Source of the DNA: CAZAGD01 sp049699975
GTDB taxonomy: Bacteria > Desulfobacterota > SM23-61
DNA: 21,707 nt
Assembly (NCBI GenBank): GCA_049699975.1
Contig: JBNAWB010000036.1
Coordinates: 1-21,707, forward strand
Direction: 5' to 3'
Under the pieces are notes generated by a model. It saw only the letters and a list, made by a program, of their open reading frames with translations. It made no database searches and had not been told where the DNA came from. The first letter of the stretch is position 1. Every line of letters begins with the position of its first letter. The translations under genes were made by a program, and so were the position numbers. Shown here in pieces: positions 7,231 through 15,157 of this stretch.

Positions 7231-8190
7231 ATGCTGACCTTTTTAGCGAAAAGATTCCTCATCCTGGTGGCTACTCTCTTTTTAGTCTCCGGAATTATCT
7301 TTCTGGTTCTGAAAGTAATTCCGGGAGATCCTGCCCAAATCATTTTAGGAATTGAAGCCAGCCCGGAAAACTTGCAACAATTGCGCCAGAAATTGGGGTT
7401 GGATCGGCCCTTAATCGTGCAGTATGGGCAATGGCTCTGGGCTTTGTTCAGAGGGGATTTCGGCCACTCCCTCACCTATGATCTGCCGGTGAGGGCGCTG
7501 ATAATTTCCCGTCTGGAAGTAACCATTCCTTTGGCCATCATGTCTATATTTCTGGCTGTTTTCTTTGCTTTGCCCTTAGGTATCTATGCCGCCGTCCATA
7601 GAAATCGCCCCGGAGATTATGGAGTCATGGTCTTTTCCCAATTAGGTTTGGCTATACCGGCTTTTTGGGCGGGGATTTTGCTCATTCTCCTTTTTGCCGT
7701 AAAGCTGCAATGGTTTTCCGCAGGTGGATTTGCCCCCTGGTTGGAGACACCTTGGGGGGCATTCAAATCTTTACTTCTGCCCGCCGTTTCTTTAGGGTTA
7801 ATCAGGGCTGCTGTTTTAGCGAGGATGACGCGCTCTTGCCTCTTAGAGGCTTTGGGCGAGGATTATATTCGTACAGCCCGTTCTAAAGGGCTTTCCGAAA
7901 ATATAGTCATCTATAAACATGCTTTAAGAAATGCCCTCATCCCCGTGATCACGCTTGCTGGTTTACAGATGGGTGAACTTTTGGCGGGAGCCATAGTCAT
8001 CGAAAATGTTTTTCACCTGCCCGGTTTAGGAAGATTAATATTTTTGGCCATAAACCAGCGAGATCTGCCGGTAGTGCAGGGAGTAGGGATTTTGATCGCT
8101 TTCGGCATCGTCCTTATAAATTTCCTGGTAGATATAGTTTATGGTTTGGTGGACCCGCGAATTCGTTTGCGACAAAAGGAGATTAGTTAG
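7231..8190 (+). CDS. ABC transporter permease, DppB type
   Basis: This is the inner-membrane permease of a peptide-type importer. From the ATG at 7231 it has 319 residues, starting MLTFLAKRFLILVATLFLVS, the standard DppB opening with a first membrane helix followed by IPGDPAQIILG. About six hydrophobic segments are visible. The EAA loop that contacts the ATPase is EALGEDYIRTARSKGL, followed by HALRNALIPVIT, and the C-terminal DPRIRLR is typical. Upstream codons to a TTG at 7114 are open but unlike the family, so I reject that longer start. No good ribosome site precedes 7231, which leaves the start somewhat uncertain. The DppC-type partner follows after two bases. Confidence 0.92.
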   Translation: MLTFLAKRFLILVATLFLVSGIIFLVLKVIPGDPAQIILGIEASPENLQQLRQKLGLDRPLIVQYGQWLWALFRGDFGHSLTYDLPVRALIISRLEVTIPLAIMSIFLAVFFALPLGIYAAVHRNRPGDYGVMVFSQLGLAIPAFWAGILLILLFAVKLQWFSAGGFAPWLETPWGAFKSLLLPAVSLGLIRAAVLARMTRSCLLEALGEDYIRTARSKGLSENIVIYKHALRNALIPVITLAGLQMGELLAGAIVIENVFHLPGLGRLIFLAINQRDLPVVQGVGILIAFGIVLINFLVDIVYGLVDPRIRLRQKEIS

Positions 8191-8192
8191 CC

Positions 8193-9023
8193 TTGCGTTT
8201 CGGGAAGGTTAATTTAAATTTGTTTTTGGGCGGAACAATCGTCTTCATCATCATCGCTGTCGGTGCTCTCAGTTTAATTTATACTCCCCATGACCCTAAC
8301 CGCATGGATCTGGCCCGGCGCTTTCAACCCCCAGGTGGAATTCATCTTTTAGGCACAGATCAATATGGGCGAGATATTTTGAGTCGCTTGATGGAAGGAG
8401 CGTGGAATTCTTTAATTGTCGGTGCCATAGCCGTGGGTATTGGCCTGACTTTGGGAGTCTTATTAGGTTCTTTAGCCGCCTATTGGAAGGGATGGAAAGA
8501 TGAAGGGATTATGCGCCTGGTAGATGCCCTTTATGGCTTTCCCGCAGTTTTGAGCGCGATCCTGTTCACTTCCATGTTTGGGCCCGGAATTGTAAATAGC
8601 ATGATCGCCATAGGCCTTTTTAACATCCCTATTTTTGCTCGTTTAACAAGAGGAGTTTCTCTCTCGGTCTGGGAAAGAGATTTCGTTACCTCCGCGCGAG
8701 CTGTGGGGCAGAGTAATTTAGCCATTATTTGGCACACGATTTTGCCCAATATTCTTTCCCCTTTGATCGTCCAGACGACAGTCCAGATAGCCATTGCCAT
8801 CTTAGCTGAGGCGGCCTTAAGTTACTTGGGTTTAGGTACCCAACCACCGCAAGCGAGCTGGGGAAGAATGCTCAGCGAAGCGCAGACCTTCATGGAAATT
8901 TATCCTTGGTTAGCTATTTTTCCTGGTTTGGCTATTGCTCTGGCGGTGTTAGGTTTTAATCTTCTGGGCGATGGGCTGCGGGACTTGCTTGACCCCAAAT
9001 TGCGGAAAATAGGAAGCAAATAA
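8193..9023 (+). CDS. ABC transporter permease, DppC type
   Basis: This is the second permease of the importer (276 residues). It begins with a TTG codon, supported by an AAAGGAG ribosome site about 11 bases upstream inside the end of the previous gene. The N-terminal helix is followed by the DppC hallmark HLLGTDQYGRDILSRLMEGA, and the EAA loop lies at ERDFVTSARAVGQSN. The end DPKLRKIG is usual. The gene is tightly coupled to the DppB-type gene. No DppD/DppF ATPase genes follow; the next gene is a dehydrogenase. The ATPases must therefore be encoded elsewhere or be shared with another transporter. Confidence 0.93.
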   Translation: MRFGKVNLNLFLGGTIVFIIIAVGALSLIYTPHDPNRMDLARRFQPPGGIHLLGTDQYGRDILSRLMEGAWNSLIVGAIAVGIGLTLGVLLGSLAAYWKGWKDEGIMRLVDALYGFPAVLSAILFTSMFGPGIVNSMIAIGLFNIPIFARLTRGVSLSVWERDFVTSARAVGQSNLAIIWHTILPNILSPLIVQTTVQIAIAILAEAALSYLGLGTQPPQASWGRMLSEAQTFMEIYPWLAIFPGLAIALAVLGFNLLGDGLRDLLDPKLRKIGSK

Positions 9024-9041
9024 AACTATAAGGAGGGGATC

Positions 9042-9812
9042 GTGAAGGAAGGAAGGTTGACTAACCGCGTGGCGGTAATTACAGGTGGGGCCAGAGGAAT
9101 TGGCAAGGCCACGGCTTTGAAGATGGTGCAAGAAGGAGCCGCCGTAGCCATATTTGATATTCTTCGGCCAGAGTTAGAGAAGACGGTTCAAGAAATAAAG
9201 GCCCAAGGAGGAAAAGCCCTGGGCCTGCCGGTGGATATTAGTTTACGCGCCCAAGTGGAGAGTGCTTTTGCTACCATAAATGCTGAATGGGGGAAGGTAG
9301 ATATCTTGGTTAATAATGCCGGAGTTGTTTGCCCCGCCCCATTAGATAGGGTCCAGGATGAAGATTGGGACATGGTAATCAGCGTAAATTTTAAAGGTAC
9401 TTTCTTTTGCACCCGAGCTGTTTTGCCCGTGATGAAAAAAAATCGTTATGGGAAAATCATTAATATAGGTTCGCGCGCCAGCTTAGGCAAGGAAGAAAGG
9501 ACAGTTTATAGTGCCACGAAGGCCGGTCTTATCGGCTTAACGCGCACGTGGGCTTTAGAGTTAGCACCTTATAATATAAATGTCAATTATGTAGGTCCTG
9601 GCCCTATTGCCACAGAATTATTCACAGCCAGTAACCCTCCCGCTAGTCCCCGCACTCAAGCCATTATCAGAAGCATCCCTTTACAGAGAATGGGTGAACC
9701 TAAGGACGTGGCTAATTTAATTTCTTTCCTGGCTTCGGATGAGGCCTCTTTCATCACCGGCCAAGCCATCTTCATCTGCGGCGGGCTGACCGTTGGGGCC
9801 GTGCATTATTAA
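9042..9812 (+). CDS. Short-chain dehydrogenase/reductase (SDR), FabG-like
   Basis: This 256-residue classical SDR has the nucleotide motif TGGARGIG (residues 14-21), NNAG at 91-94, and the catalytic residues S144, Y156 and K160 (YSATK). The acidic residue D39 at the end of the second strand (AIFDI) points to NAD(H) rather than NADP(H). The gene starts with GTG behind an AAGGAGGGG ribosome site. It lies 18 bases after the DppC-type gene and is probably the last gene of the operon. A 3-hydroxyacyl-CoA dehydrogenase role would fit the acyl-CoA genes upstream, but SDR substrates cannot be read from these motifs. Its stop overlaps the stop of the convergent cytochrome gene. Confidence 0.9.
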   Translation: MKEGRLTNRVAVITGGARGIGKATALKMVQEGAAVAIFDILRPELEKTVQEIKAQGGKALGLPVDISLRAQVESAFATINAEWGKVDILVNNAGVVCPAPLDRVQDEDWDMVISVNFKGTFFCTRAVLPVMKKNRYGKIINIGSRASLGKEERTVYSATKAGLIGLTRTWALELAPYNINVNYVGPGPIATELFTASNPPASPRTQAIIRSIPLQRMGEPKDVANLISFLASDEASFITGQAIFICGGLTVGAVHY

Positions 9813-10588
9813 AGACTGTGCCCTTCAAGATAATCCCGGAGTCTAATCTGGCCGGTAATAATAGACTTGGCTTCGGGCCAATTTTTTTTGATAAATAAGG
9901 CAAAATAAATATGCCCGATCAAGAAACTGAGCAAAGAAGCGGAAAAGAAAATGTGCAGGATGCGACTGTAAAAAATGAATTTCCAGCCCAAGCCCAGAAG
10001 AGCAAGGGGAAGAAGCTCGCGCATTGGTTTCCAGAGCACCATTCCTGTCAAAATAAGAAGGAAGATATTACCAGCTACAACCCAATGAAAAAAAATCTGG
10101 GCCGGATGATACTTGCCACTGCGGGGGTAAAATTGTGAAAAGCCCAAAAAATTTTTAACCATCTGCATCATGCGCCGCACTTCTTTTTGATTAATGGCCA
10201 TAGGGTTGGAGGCGCGGACGATAAAACTTTCATAGATAAAATGGAAGGTCAAGCTGACTAACAAAATAGCCGTTCCCCATTGATGCCACCGAAACCAATA
10301 AGCCGGAGGAGGAGAAGAAGAAAATAAATCGGCAGGCTGATAGATCATCCACCCCGAGACAAATAAAATAATAATGGCGGCAGCATTAGCCCAATGGAAA
10401 ATTCTTTGCAAAAGGTTATGTCGTAGAAGGAATTCTTCGGCACCAATAAGTGGCTCGGCAAGTGGTTCACTTGGTTTGGGCTGGCGGAAGGCTCGGCGGC
10501 CAGCATGGATTCCGCAAGATAATAAAGCCACCAAAATAAAAAAATAAAAAAAAGATTCATCAAGGCGATAAAAATTATAGTCGGCCAT
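9809..10588 (-). CDS. Membrane cytochrome b subunit (FdnI/YdhU-like)
   Basis: This 259-residue integral membrane protein resembles the di-heme cytochrome b subunits of formate dehydrogenase, thiosulfate reductase and YdhU, which pass electrons between an Fe-S partner and quinone. Candidate heme ligands lie in membrane segments: H65 (RIFHWANA), H116 (LTFHFIYE), H168 (IFFHWVVAG), H212 (RILHIFF) and H226 (IGHIYFA). About five to six hydrophobic helices are visible. Its ATG overlaps the end of the AOR-family gene by 14 bases, so the two are translationally coupled and probably form one complex. The stop overlaps the stop of the SDR gene on the other strand. Direction of electron flow is not visible from sequence. 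Confidence 0.85.
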   Translation of the reverse strand: MADYNFYRLDESFFYFFILVALLSCGIHAGRRAFRQPKPSEPLAEPLIGAEEFLLRHNLLQRIFHWANAAAIIILFVSGWMIYQPADLFSSSPPPAYWFRWHQWGTAILLVSLTFHFIYESFIVRASNPMAINQKEVRRMMQMVKNFLGFSQFYPRSGKYHPAQIFFHWVVAGNIFLLILTGMVLWKPMRELLPLALLGLGWKFIFYSRILHIFFSASLLSFLIGHIYFALFIKKNWPEAKSIITGQIRLRDYLEGHSL

Positions 10589-12608
10589 ATTTGTGCAATC
10601 CGGCAGCTACTTCTGGAAGCCCCCAGCGCTGGAGGGTAGCTTGCGTAGGAATACCTTTAATCAAGTCCCAACCCATGAGTTGGTAATATTCGGTTTTAGC
10701 CTTCTCCAAGTCTGCGCGGTTATATTTCCGTCCTCCGGCATCTTCTTTTTCAAAATATAAATCGTGCAGAAGATCATCTTGGCGAGTGCGGCCATCGCGG
10801 GCGGCCAACGCTCTTTCTAAGGTGCAGAGCATATTTCCTATGTTATACGACTCCGCCACATCCATCTCTAAACCGGTAACGGCCGAATAAAGACGGGACT
10901 CCAAAGATACATCGCCCACATGGTCAGGAGTATTAGCATTAAAAAGATAGGGGAAAAGAATATCGCAAAGAATATAACAATCTTTTAGTATGGAATGCTC
11001 ATGATAACGTTTCACCACCCGCGCCGCCCATGCCCAGTTTAGGCTTTTCCCATCAGGGCGAAAGAATTCGGCAGCTTCAGCGGAGCCATAAGCTTCTTTC
11101 ATGGCGGCTTTAAGCAGGGGAAAAATTTGCGCTGGATCCGCAGTGAGGGCGTCTTGGCCAATGGTAAAAGCAGCTCCCCAGAGCATAGCGATATAACTAT
11201 GGGAGACAAGGGCATCCCGATTATCTAATGCCCACATCAGGGCTAAAGCCGGCACAGCATAGCCAGTAGGGAAACCTCCCAGGTAAACCCAATGTTCTCT
11301 ATATCCTCCAAAATTTCCCGATCGCGGATAATACATCTGGGCTAGCTTTTCGGCCTTTCCTCCCAGCTTAGCTGCTGCTCGTTGACCCCCTTCAGCTAAG
11401 AGATCGCCAAACCCTTCTCGATGAGCAATCATATGTAAAAGTTTAAAAATAAACTTCCAGGAACCAATTTCTTTAAGAGGTAAACCTGTTTCTTCTTCGG
11501 TAATTAATTTTTCCCGATAACAATCGGCCAGCCAAGGAACGATGGCCATAATTTCGTAAGCATTTATCCCTAACAGGTCAGCCAGCTTGGCCGCCTGCCA
11601 AGTTACTTTACTATATCCTTTTTCGGGTTCATGAACCATGGATTCTAAATACATGTAAGATTGGGCACAAAAAGCTACTCCAGGAATTATATCGGGCCCT
11701 TTTACCCGCGAGCGACAGGCAACGGGACAAGCAAAACAACTGTCCGGAGTTTGCGAATAACCTGAGGAAGGATCCCGACAAAGGTCGAGCAGTTCACCGG
11801 GAAGAAGGGATAAACTACCCCGTCCGTAACCTCCGCCCCAGATATTATATTTAAATCCTTTTTCTTCAGGCTGGTAAGGATCGCTATGAGCTGGGCGACG
11901 GGTAAAGAGTTGGTAAATATGTTGCGTAGTCTTAGCTAAGTCTTGAGGACGAGCCACAGGTACATAACCGCTGCCTTGAACGGCGATAGCCTTAAGGTTT
12001 TTCGCCCCCATTACGCCGCCAAAACCACCCTGGCCAGAAGCATCACCTGTGTCTGTAAGAATACAAGCAATGCGGCTTCTATTTTCTCCAGCTTTGCCTA
12101 TAACTAATATTCTGGTCTTAGAGCCATGTATTTTCCAAAGCATTTCTTGAGTCTGGTAAGTATTCAACCCCCAGAGGCGAGTGGCATCTAAAATTTCTAC
12201 TTTTTGGTCATTTATCCAGAGGTATACGGGGCGGGGTGCTTTTCCTTCTATGACCAGCGCATCGAATCCAGCCCATTTTAATTCAGGAGCAAAATGTCCG
12301 CCAATACCGGAACGGGTGAAAGATTCTAGCGGTCCAGTTTGGGGAGCTTTGCCTAACACCATGAATCGACCTGAAGTAGGGGCTAGAGTTCCTTGCAAAG
12401 GACCAGTGGCCAAAATGATTTTATTCTGAGGATCAAAAGCCTTTACTTCGGGCGGAACTTCGTCCCAGCAAATTTTGGCTCCCAAACCGCGCCCGCCTAA
12501 AAATTTGGGCGCATAATCAAAAGTTGATTGGCTGGTAATCCTGCTCGAGGTTAAATCAACTCTTAAAATTTTGCCAACCCAACCGCCTGGCTTTTTCATC
12601 TTAGTCAT
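10575..12608 (-). CDS. Aldehyde:ferredoxin oxidoreductase-family catalytic subunit (YdhV-like)
   Basis: This 677-residue protein belongs to the tungsten/molybdenum bis-pterin AOR family. It starts with the AOR pattern GWVGKILRVDLT and LGGRGLGAKICWDE, followed by SGRFMVLGKAPQTG. The cluster-binding Cys are C291, C294 and C298 (SCFACPVACRS), with C548 (YILCDILFP) the likely fourth ligand. The family oxidises aldehydes or reduces carboxylic acids; BamB of class II benzoyl-CoA reductase is also a member. Overlap with an Fe-S protein upstream (8 bases) and a cytochrome b downstream matches the E. coli ydhY-ydhV-ydhU order more than ferredoxin-dependent AOR or BamBC. No signal peptide is seen. A second in-frame ATG at codon 4 is an alternative start. 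The substrate is unknown. Confidence 0.88.
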   Translation of the reverse strand: MTKMKKPGGWVGKILRVDLTSSRITSQSTFDYAPKFLGGRGLGAKICWDEVPPEVKAFDPQNKIILATGPLQGTLAPTSGRFMVLGKAPQTGPLESFTRSGIGGHFAPELKWAGFDALVIEGKAPRPVYLWINDQKVEILDATRLWGLNTYQTQEMLWKIHGSKTRILVIGKAGENRSRIACILTDTGDASGQGGFGGVMGAKNLKAIAVQGSGYVPVARPQDLAKTTQHIYQLFTRRPAHSDPYQPEEKGFKYNIWGGGYGRGSLSLLPGELLDLCRDPSSGYSQTPDSCFACPVACRSRVKGPDIIPGVAFCAQSYMYLESMVHEPEKGYSKVTWQAAKLADLLGINAYEIMAIVPWLADCYREKLITEEETGLPLKEIGSWKFIFKLLHMIAHREGFGDLLAEGGQRAAAKLGGKAEKLAQMYYPRSGNFGGYREHWVYLGGFPTGYAVPALALMWALDNRDALVSHSYIAMLWGAAFTIGQDALTADPAQIFPLLKAAMKEAYGSAEAAEFFRPDGKSLNWAWAARVVKRYHEHSILKDCYILCDILFPYLFNANTPDHVGDVSLESRLYSAVTGLEMDVAESYNIGNMLCTLERALAARDGRTRQDDLLHDLYFEKEDAGGRKYNRADLEKAKTEYYQLMGWDLIKGIPTQATLQRWGLPEVAAGLHKYGRL

Positions 12609-13254
12609 CTTTCATAGCGGGGTAGCCTGTGATCAAGCCATGTTCAGACTTGACTAAGCGGAGGACTCCTAAAGGACAAAATTTAACACACTGCGGATTT
12701 CCCCAACAAAGATGACATTTAATAGTTCTATACCTGTGGGGGTCGAACTTTAGTCGCGCCGGGCGAAAATGATTGGCGCAGGCTTGCACACATCTTTGGC
12801 AGCCGATACAAACTCTTTCGTCAATAATGCGCGCATAAGTACCTTGCTTAATTTCAAGCTGAAGAGCTGTCACTGGGCAGGCTCGCAGGCAAGGCGGATC
12901 AGCGCATTGGAAGCAAATTTTAGGTTCATAATCGCCCTTTAAATAATTTTTCGTAATCGTGAGCCGGGCTAAGGCAGAGGAACTGCGGCCTGGGCTATTA
13001 AAATTGGCGCAAATCATTTCGCAAATCCGGCAACCGGCACAGAGGGATTTATCAGCCATAATAACTGCTTTAGCCAAAGCAACTTTTTGCCCATTGGGGA
13101 AAGTAAGAACTTCTAAGAGGTTCCCTATGGCGAATAAGCTGGCCAACCCAAAAGTACCTAAAGTAAGGCCCTTCAAGACAGTTCTTCTTTCAGCATCGGC
13201 GGGATCGGATGTTTCGATTTTAAAAGATAAATCTTTTTTGCTTTGGACTTCCAT
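12601..13254 (-). CDS. Tat-type 4x[4Fe-4S] ferredoxin-like electron-transfer subunit (YdhY/DmsB-like)
   Basis: This 217-residue protein carries 16 Cys in four cluster motifs: C72/75/78/82, C114/117/122/126, C149/152/155/159 and C180/183/189/193. That is the arrangement of DmsB/HybA/YdhY-type electron-transfer subunits. The N-terminal part has a twin-arginine motif (ERRTVLKG, R23-R24) before a hydrophobic stretch at about 30-50. The protein may therefore be exported folded, or anchored by that helix. It likely wires the AOR-family subunit to the cytochrome b. An AGAGG ribosome site precedes the ATG, and the 43-base gap upstream joins it to the small secreted protein gene. The cluster count is solid; location is inferred from the Tat motif. 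Confidence 0.9.
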   Translation of the reverse strand: MEVQSKKDLSFKIETSDPADAERRTVLKGLTLGTFGLASLFAIGNLLEVLTFPNGQKVALAKAVIMADKSLCAGCRICEMICANFNSPGRSSSALARLTITKNYLKGDYEPKICFQCADPPCLRACPVTALQLEIKQGTYARIIDERVCIGCQRCVQACANHFRPARLKFDPHRYRTIKCHLCWGNPQCVKFCPLGVLRLVKSEHGLITGYPAMKDD

Positions 13255-13297
13255 TCTTTCCTCTTTAACGTGAGCTAATTAGAAACGGAGAGAAGAA

Positions 13298-13672
13298 CTA
13301 AGTAGCTGGAGGTGAGAAATAAGGTCTGGTAGATAGGGGACCGAAAGATTCCCCAGTTTCTTTAAGCACCAATTTGTAATGATAAGTTGCCTCGGTTCCT
13401 AAGCTTTTATCTATATATTCATAACTGTTTTTCCCTGGAATTAAAGTGATAACTTCCACTTCTTTGTATGGGCCTTCGGCAAAAGTATCAGCCCGCATAA
13501 TCTGGAGGGGTACAGGATTTTTAAGGTCACCTTTTATTTTCCAGGTAAGTTTGGTTGCTCGATATAAGGCATGCACGCGGAAGTCAACAATCTTAATAAC
13601 TGAGGGCTTAGCGATCAAATTTAGAGGATTCAGAAAAATAAAGAACAAAAAAAAGATCAACACTTTTCTCAT
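13298..13672 (-). CDS. Small secreted protein, possible fibronectin type III-like fold
   Basis: This 124-residue protein has a clear signal peptide (MRKVLIFFLFFIFLNPLN, cleavage near LIA-KPS). The remaining ~100 residues are beta-rich, with ALYRATKLTWKI near the start and TYHYKLVLKETG near the end. That is reminiscent of a single FN3-like domain, where a conserved Trp lies early and a Tyr-x-Tyr in the F strand. I know no specific family. An AGGAGG ribosome site lies 10 bases before the ATG. It stands between the Tat-exported DUF362 protein and the Fe-S/AOR/cytochrome trio, so an accessory role outside the membrane is possible. Confidence 0.7.
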   Translation of the reverse strand: MRKVLIFFLFFIFLNPLNLIAKPSVIKIVDFRVHALYRATKLTWKIKGDLKNPVPLQIMRADTFAEGPYKEVEVITLIPGKNSYEYIDKSLGTEATYHYKLVLKETGESFGPLSTRPYFSPPAT

Positions 13673-13719
13673 TTAATTTATTCCTCCTAACTCTATTCCT
13701 CCATTGATCAGCAGCAAAA

Positions 13720-13747
13720 CCTTTCCCGCCTCCGGAGGCGGGAAAGG
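13720..13747 (-). terminator. Perfect 28-bp palindrome, possible terminator or attenuator
   Basis: Two 14-base arms (13720-13733 and 13734-13747, cctttcccgcctcc and its complement) form a perfect palindrome. In RNA the centre must open into a small loop, leaving a stem of about 12 bp, very GC-rich. On the minus strand four T residues follow (13719-13716), which is short for a terminator. It lies between the DUF362 gene and the small secreted protein gene, so it may end or reduce transcription between them or protect the upstream mRNA end. A protein-binding site is also possible. Confidence 0.5.
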
Positions 13748-13770
13748 GAAAATTTATTTGTTGGAATGAC

Positions 13771-14955
13771 TTAAGCAAGGACGAGTTTAATATCTTCTTC
13801 TTTGCGGGCGTAGCCAATACCCAATTTTACAGCCTGGAGAATCTGCTTTTGGTACCAAGCATACATGCCTATCTTATTCTGGGCCATATTGGGGTACCAC
13901 TCCTGGAGGATTCTAATCCCCGTCACATCGTTAGCTACCTGATCTCCGGAAGCCAGAATCATCCCCGGCTTTACTTGTTCGCCATGAGAAGGGCCGCCAC
14001 TGATCAGTGATCTTCTCCCATCCATAATAATTAAATCAGGTCGGAAAGGAAGATTAATTTCCGCAGACTGTTCGGCCACGAAGATGTGGTTAAATCCATG
14101 CAGGAAAGCGCCACGATCAGCGCGATGCAGAATACCCACCGAGAGTTTCAAACTCATAGTGATACCGCCCAAGAAATGGGTTTTCATCACGGGAGTATAG
14201 ATAACTTTATCGTAATTTCTTAGGTCAGCAGGATAAGCAACTGTCCCATCTCCCCCACCTAGCTTACCCAAAAATTCAGCTTTCTCGTTGCGGATATTCA
14301 TCCATTGTTCTTTTTCCCAAGTTTTTAGCGGCGTATTAGTTTCTCGGCAAACCACGTCATAGCCAACTTTCTTAATCACTCGCTCTGTTGGTCCCCATGG
14401 CCCACAAGTATCAGCGACGGTCAAGTTGGTATATCCTTCATCTTTAAGGACCATGATAAGAGCTCTTAAAAATTCGGGGTCAGTCCCTCCTTGAGGCCAA
14501 GGGTCACCTGTGTTCATATTAGGTTTGATCAAAATTTTATCTGTCTTTTTCAAAGATTTTTCAAAACCACCGATGAGCTTTATTACTTTTTTAATATCCC
14601 CTTTTAGATCTTTATCCAAGGGAGTAGCCATTATTATACCGACCAAAGATTTTTTCCCTTCAGCATACCAATTTGGATGAAGGTGAGACCAGTTTACGGG
14701 CCGGCCACCATCAATTAGGTTTTCTGGTTTTTTTTCGAAGTAATCCTTGGGTAAGGGAGCATTTTTAATAAATTCGCCGTATTGTTTTAACTGGGTATCG
14801 CGCATTCTCCAGACGCCTTCATGGGCAGGTGTATCCAAATCATCCACCCCGTGAACTAATTTCGGCCCCAAGATCCCTAAAGCAGCGACTCCTGCCCCAC
14901 AGTACTTAGCCACATCTTCAATAAACTTTCTGCGGGTAATGCCTTCTGCGCCCAT
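13771..14955 (-). CDS. DUF362 domain protein with Tat signal
   Basis: This 394-residue protein starts with a twin-arginine signal (ITRRKFIEDVAKY, R8-R9) followed by a hydrophobic stretch (GAGVAALGILG), so it is probably exported. The rest matches the DUF362 family: KILIKPNMNTGDP, LTVADTCGPWGPTERV, and VMKTHFLGGITMSLKLSVG with the family's PxxKTH...SLK pattern. The biochemical role of DUF362 is not firmly established; some members carry added ferredoxin domains, but this one does not. An AGGAGG ribosome site lies eight bases before the ATG. It is the first gene of the minus-strand redox block and faces the ACT/aminotransferase genes across a divergent promoter region. Confidence 0.85.
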   Translation of the reverse strand: MGAEGITRRKFIEDVAKYCGAGVAALGILGPKLVHGVDDLDTPAHEGVWRMRDTQLKQYGEFIKNAPLPKDYFEKKPENLIDGGRPVNWSHLHPNWYAEGKKSLVGIIMATPLDKDLKGDIKKVIKLIGGFEKSLKKTDKILIKPNMNTGDPWPQGGTDPEFLRALIMVLKDEGYTNLTVADTCGPWGPTERVIKKVGYDVVCRETNTPLKTWEKEQWMNIRNEKAEFLGKLGGGDGTVAYPADLRNYDKVIYTPVMKTHFLGGITMSLKLSVGILHRADRGAFLHGFNHIFVAEQSAEINLPFRPDLIIMDGRRSLISGGPSHGEQVKPGMILASGDQVANDVTGIRILQEWYPNMAQNKIGMYAWYQKQILQAVKLGIGYARKEEDIKLVLA

Positions 14956-15119
14956 AAATTCTTCCTCCTTTCTTTAATAGTTAAGGGGTAAAGTTATGTT
15001 ACCCTTTAGCCACCAGCCCACTGGTTTAACCTTTCACCTTCTTTCTTTTTAGATTTCACTTAAGAGCGCCTAATTAATTTTTAGGATGACTGACCATAGA
15101 AGGGAAATTATAGCCTGAT

Positions 15120-15147
15120 AATTTAATTATTTTAAAAAATTTGTCAA
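15120..15147 (-). promoter_or_regulatory. Minus-strand promoter for the DUF362/redox block
   Basis: On the minus strand a perfect -35 box TTGACA (15147-15142) is followed after 16 bp by TAAATT (15125-15120), four of six matches. It would give a leader of about 160 bases before the DUF362 start. The -35 box is one arm of the palindrome at 15142-15163. A hairpin-like pair in that leader (14984-14992 with 15000-15007) has no T-run. Confidence 0.45.
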
Positions 15148-15157
15148 GGACATTTTC

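Noticed and set aside
10575..13254. Class II benzoyl-CoA reductase BamBC
   Set aside because: BamB is in the same family, but the overlapping cytochrome b and the four-cluster Tat-type partner fit a YdhYVU-like complex better, and no other Bam or benzoate gene is present.
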